A stretch of DNA of 32,307 nucleotides, from assembly GCA_017449935.1 (NCBI GenBank), contig JAFSYP010000030.1:1-32307 (forward strand), given 5' to 3'. The DNA is from Clostridia bacterium (GTDB taxonomy: Bacteria; Bacillota; Clostridia; Oscillospirales; Acutalibacteraceae). This document shows positions 30,922 through 32,307 of the stretch, in pieces (position 1 is the stretch's first letter; the number at the start of each line of letters is the position of its first letter). A program made the translations under genes and the position numbers. A model generated the notes under the pieces. It saw only the letters and a list, made by a program, of their open reading frames with translations. It ran no database searches and had not been told where the DNA came from.

Positions 30922-32148
30922 ATGGCACTCGACAAGGATTTCAGACCCGTGCTGCGCTTCATGGTATGCAGCGACATTCACATCAAGGACGACCCGGACT
31001 GCGTAGAACGCGCGCGCTTTGCCAAGGCGATCCGCTGCGCGAACGCGATCGCCGAGCAGAGCGAAACGTATAAAAGCCTCGACGCGCTGTATATCGTGGG
31101 CGACTTTGCCAACTCCGGCACGGAGATTCAGATGCGCGCCGTCAAGCAGATCATCGACGAAAACCTGAAGCCCGGCACGCCGTACCGTCTGACGATGGCG
31201 AGCCACGAGTATCACGGCGACGGCGAGGAAAACGCCCGCAAGCGCTTTGCGGAGATCTTCGATATGCCGCTCGATTCACATGAGATCATCAACGGCTTCC
31301 ACTTTATTGCGATCACGACGACGCACGGCTGCGATTTCCACGAGCCGCAGCTGCGGTACGCGTTCGACGAGCTGAAAAAAGCGGCGGCGGACGACCCGCG
31401 CAAGCCTATCTTTTTCTTCCAGCATCCGCATCTGACCGACACGGTCTACGGCGGCATCTACTGGGCGGACGAAAAGCTGATCCCAATCCTGATGAACTAC
31501 CCGCAGGTCATCGACTTCTCCGGCCATTCGCACGCGCCGATCAACGATCCGCGCTCCGTTTTCCAGGATCATTTCACCGCGTTCGGCTGCGGCTCGATGA
31601 GCTACTTCGAGATGGAGGAATTCGACAAGATCAGCGGCACCTTCCCGCCCGACAAGGAGCAGTGCGCGCAGATGCTGATCGTCGAGGCCGACGCGGAAAA
31701 CCGCGTGCGCGTCTATCCGTACGACGTGCTGACCGACCGGTTCTTCCCGCAGACATGGAAGATCGACGTGCCGAGCGAGCCGTCCACCTTCCTCTACACG
31801 GACGCGCGGTACAGGACGACGGCCGTACCCGCGTTCGCCGACGACGCCGTGCTGACCGCCGAAGCGGGAGAAACAGACGTGACGCTGACCTTCCCGCAGG
31901 CAAAGCCGGACGCGGACAGCGACTATGTGAACGCCTATCTCATCGTGATCCGCAGCGCCGAAACCGGCGCCATCGTCCGTCAGGCGGGCATGTACTCCGG
32001 CTACCATCTCAGCGATATGCCGCAGATACTCACGCAGAAGGTCGACTGGCTGGAGCACGATACGGCATACACGGTCGAGGTATTCCCGGAAGGCTTCTTC
32101 CGCAATCGCGGCCCGAAGAGTATCAAAACGTCCTTCCGGACGAAATAA
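30922..32148 (+). CDS. Calcineurin-like metallophosphoesterase with altered GNH motif
   Basis: 408 residues. Residues ~10-215 form a metallophosphoesterase domain: CSDIHIKD (D18, H20), VGDFANSG (D61), FFQHPHL (H167, H169) and FSGHSHAP (H201, H203). The third motif, normally GNHE/GNHD, reads ASHEYHG (93-99): Ser94 replaces the metal-bridging Asn while His95 is kept. Residues ~290-408 look like a beta-sandwich (fibronectin-III-like) tail with TAEAGETDVTLTF and TAYTVEVFPEGFFRN. No signal peptide is visible. It lies 19 bp after the pyruvyl-transferase-like gene with AAGGACGTGA before ATG 30922, so it is probably co-transcribed. Substrate unknown. Confidence 0.82.
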   Translation: MALDKDFRPVLRFMVCSDIHIKDDPDCVERARFAKAIRCANAIAEQSETYKSLDALYIVGDFANSGTEIQMRAVKQIIDENLKPGTPYRLTMASHEYHGDGEENARKRFAEIFDMPLDSHEIINGFHFIAITTTHGCDFHEPQLRYAFDELKKAAADDPRKPIFFFQHPHLTDTVYGGIYWADEKLIPILMNYPQVIDFSGHSHAPINDPRSVFQDHFTAFGCGSMSYFEMEEFDKISGTFPPDKEQCAQMLIVEADAENRVRVYPYDVLTDRFFPQTWKIDVPSEPSTFLYTDARYRTTAVPAFADDAVLTAEAGETDVTLTFPQAKPDADSDYVNAYLIVIRSAETGAIVRQAGMYSGYHLSDMPQILTQKVDWLEHDTAYTVEVFPEGFFRNRGPKSIKTSFRTK

Positions 32149-32166
32149 AGCTGTATTAACGTATAT

Positions 32167-32206
32167 GGGGCTGTCGCAAGTAGGAAAAACCTACGGCGGC
32201 AGCCTC
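32167..32206. other. Strong hairpin after the flippase operon
   Basis: GGGGCTGTCG (32167-32176) pairs with CGGCAGCCTC (32197-32206) with wobbles, enclosing TAGG/CCTA. No U-tract follows on either strand. The arms share GGCTGTCGC and CAGCCTCTT with the rny terminator at 10812-10842, so it may be an mRNA 3'-end stabiliser or a terminator relic. Confidence 0.55.
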
Positions 32207-32229
32207 TTGATTAAAAGACAAGGTATCTT

Positions 32230-32256
32230 ATGGCAGTTAAAACAACCAACAATTGA
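32230..32256 (+). other. Possible 8-residue leader peptide
   Basis: ATG at 32230 with AAGG 6 nt upstream opens an 8-codon frame, MAVKTTNN, ending at TGA 32254-32256. It lies 22 bp before a terminator and might be an attenuation leader for a gene beyond the window. The case rests only on position and could be chance. Confidence 0.25.
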
Positions 32257-32278
32257 AGGAAAGAAACAACACATTCAG

Positions 32279-32305
32279 AGGTCGTGGAAAAGCGACCTTG
32301 TTTTT
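32279..32305 (+). terminator. Rho-independent terminator or attenuator at the right edge
   Basis: AGGTCG (32279-32284) and CGACCT (32293-32298) form a 6-bp stem with an 8-nt loop, followed by TGTTTTT. Its spacing from the operon end (~130 bp) and the small frame between leave open whether it ends the upstream operon or attenuates a downstream gene. Confidence 0.65.
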
Positions 32306-32307
32306 GC

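Overview
The window looks like a chromosomal stretch of a GC-rich, spore-forming member of the Clostridia, probably Oscillospirales/Ruminococcaceae. This is judged from gene content: SpoIIE, RNase Y, YmdB, a MecA-type adaptor, an LCP protein, Rnf-type membrane subunits, sigma-A promoters and GGAGG ribosome sites. No phage, plasmid, CRISPR or rRNA/tRNA genes were seen. Nearly all of it is coding. The only long non-coding stretches are 228-700, 12405-12875 and the right edge.

Layout. Positions 1-700: the truncated 5' end of a minus-strand membrane protein, then two repeat structures (a long inverted repeat with tandem octamers, and a dense array of small hairpins). 701-3867 (minus): malQ followed by an exported ceramidase-like protein. 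3971-7395 (minus): rlmB translationally coupled to an 885-residue degenerate P-type ATPase. 7590-9830 (plus): spoIIE, divergent from rlmB. 10017-12404 (minus): rny, a terminator, then ymdB; rny has a leader of about 290 nt. 12876-15031 (plus): asnS and an alpha/beta hydrolase, ending in a strong terminator beside a 17-bp perfect inverted repeat.

15138-24615 (minus) is one tightly packed 11-gene unit. In order of transcription it encodes RnfD-, RnfE- and RnfA-like membrane proteins, a 62-residue membrane peptide, a GH13 amylase/neopullulanase, an LCP-family protein, a transglutaminase lipoprotein, FolE, a FolP-FolB fusion, FolK and a flavin-reductase-like protein. A mecA-like gene diverges from it at 24709. 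25288-28529 (minus): mtaD-ahcY-rpe, which reads as S-adenosylhomocysteine recycling, possibly through S-inosylhomocysteine. 28654-32148 (plus): a flippase, a polysaccharide pyruvyl-transferase-like protein and a metallophosphoesterase, starting from a promoter that mirrors the mtaD promoter and carries the same palindrome. The right edge holds hairpins and a possible leader peptide with an attenuator-like terminator.

The strongest unusual signal is a set of proteins that keep the fold of a known enzyme but have lost its diagnostic catalytic or cofactor residues. The Rnf-like DEA core lacks RnfB, C and G, has lost three of the four cysteines that bind the intramembrane [2Fe-2S] cluster, and has an altered flavinylation site. 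The P-type ATPase-like protein has lost the DKTGT and GDGxND motifs but gained a long acidic tail with four T-R/Q-V repeats. The LCP and metallophosphoesterase proteins also have altered signature residues. All functional calls come from reading motifs by eye; no database search was run.
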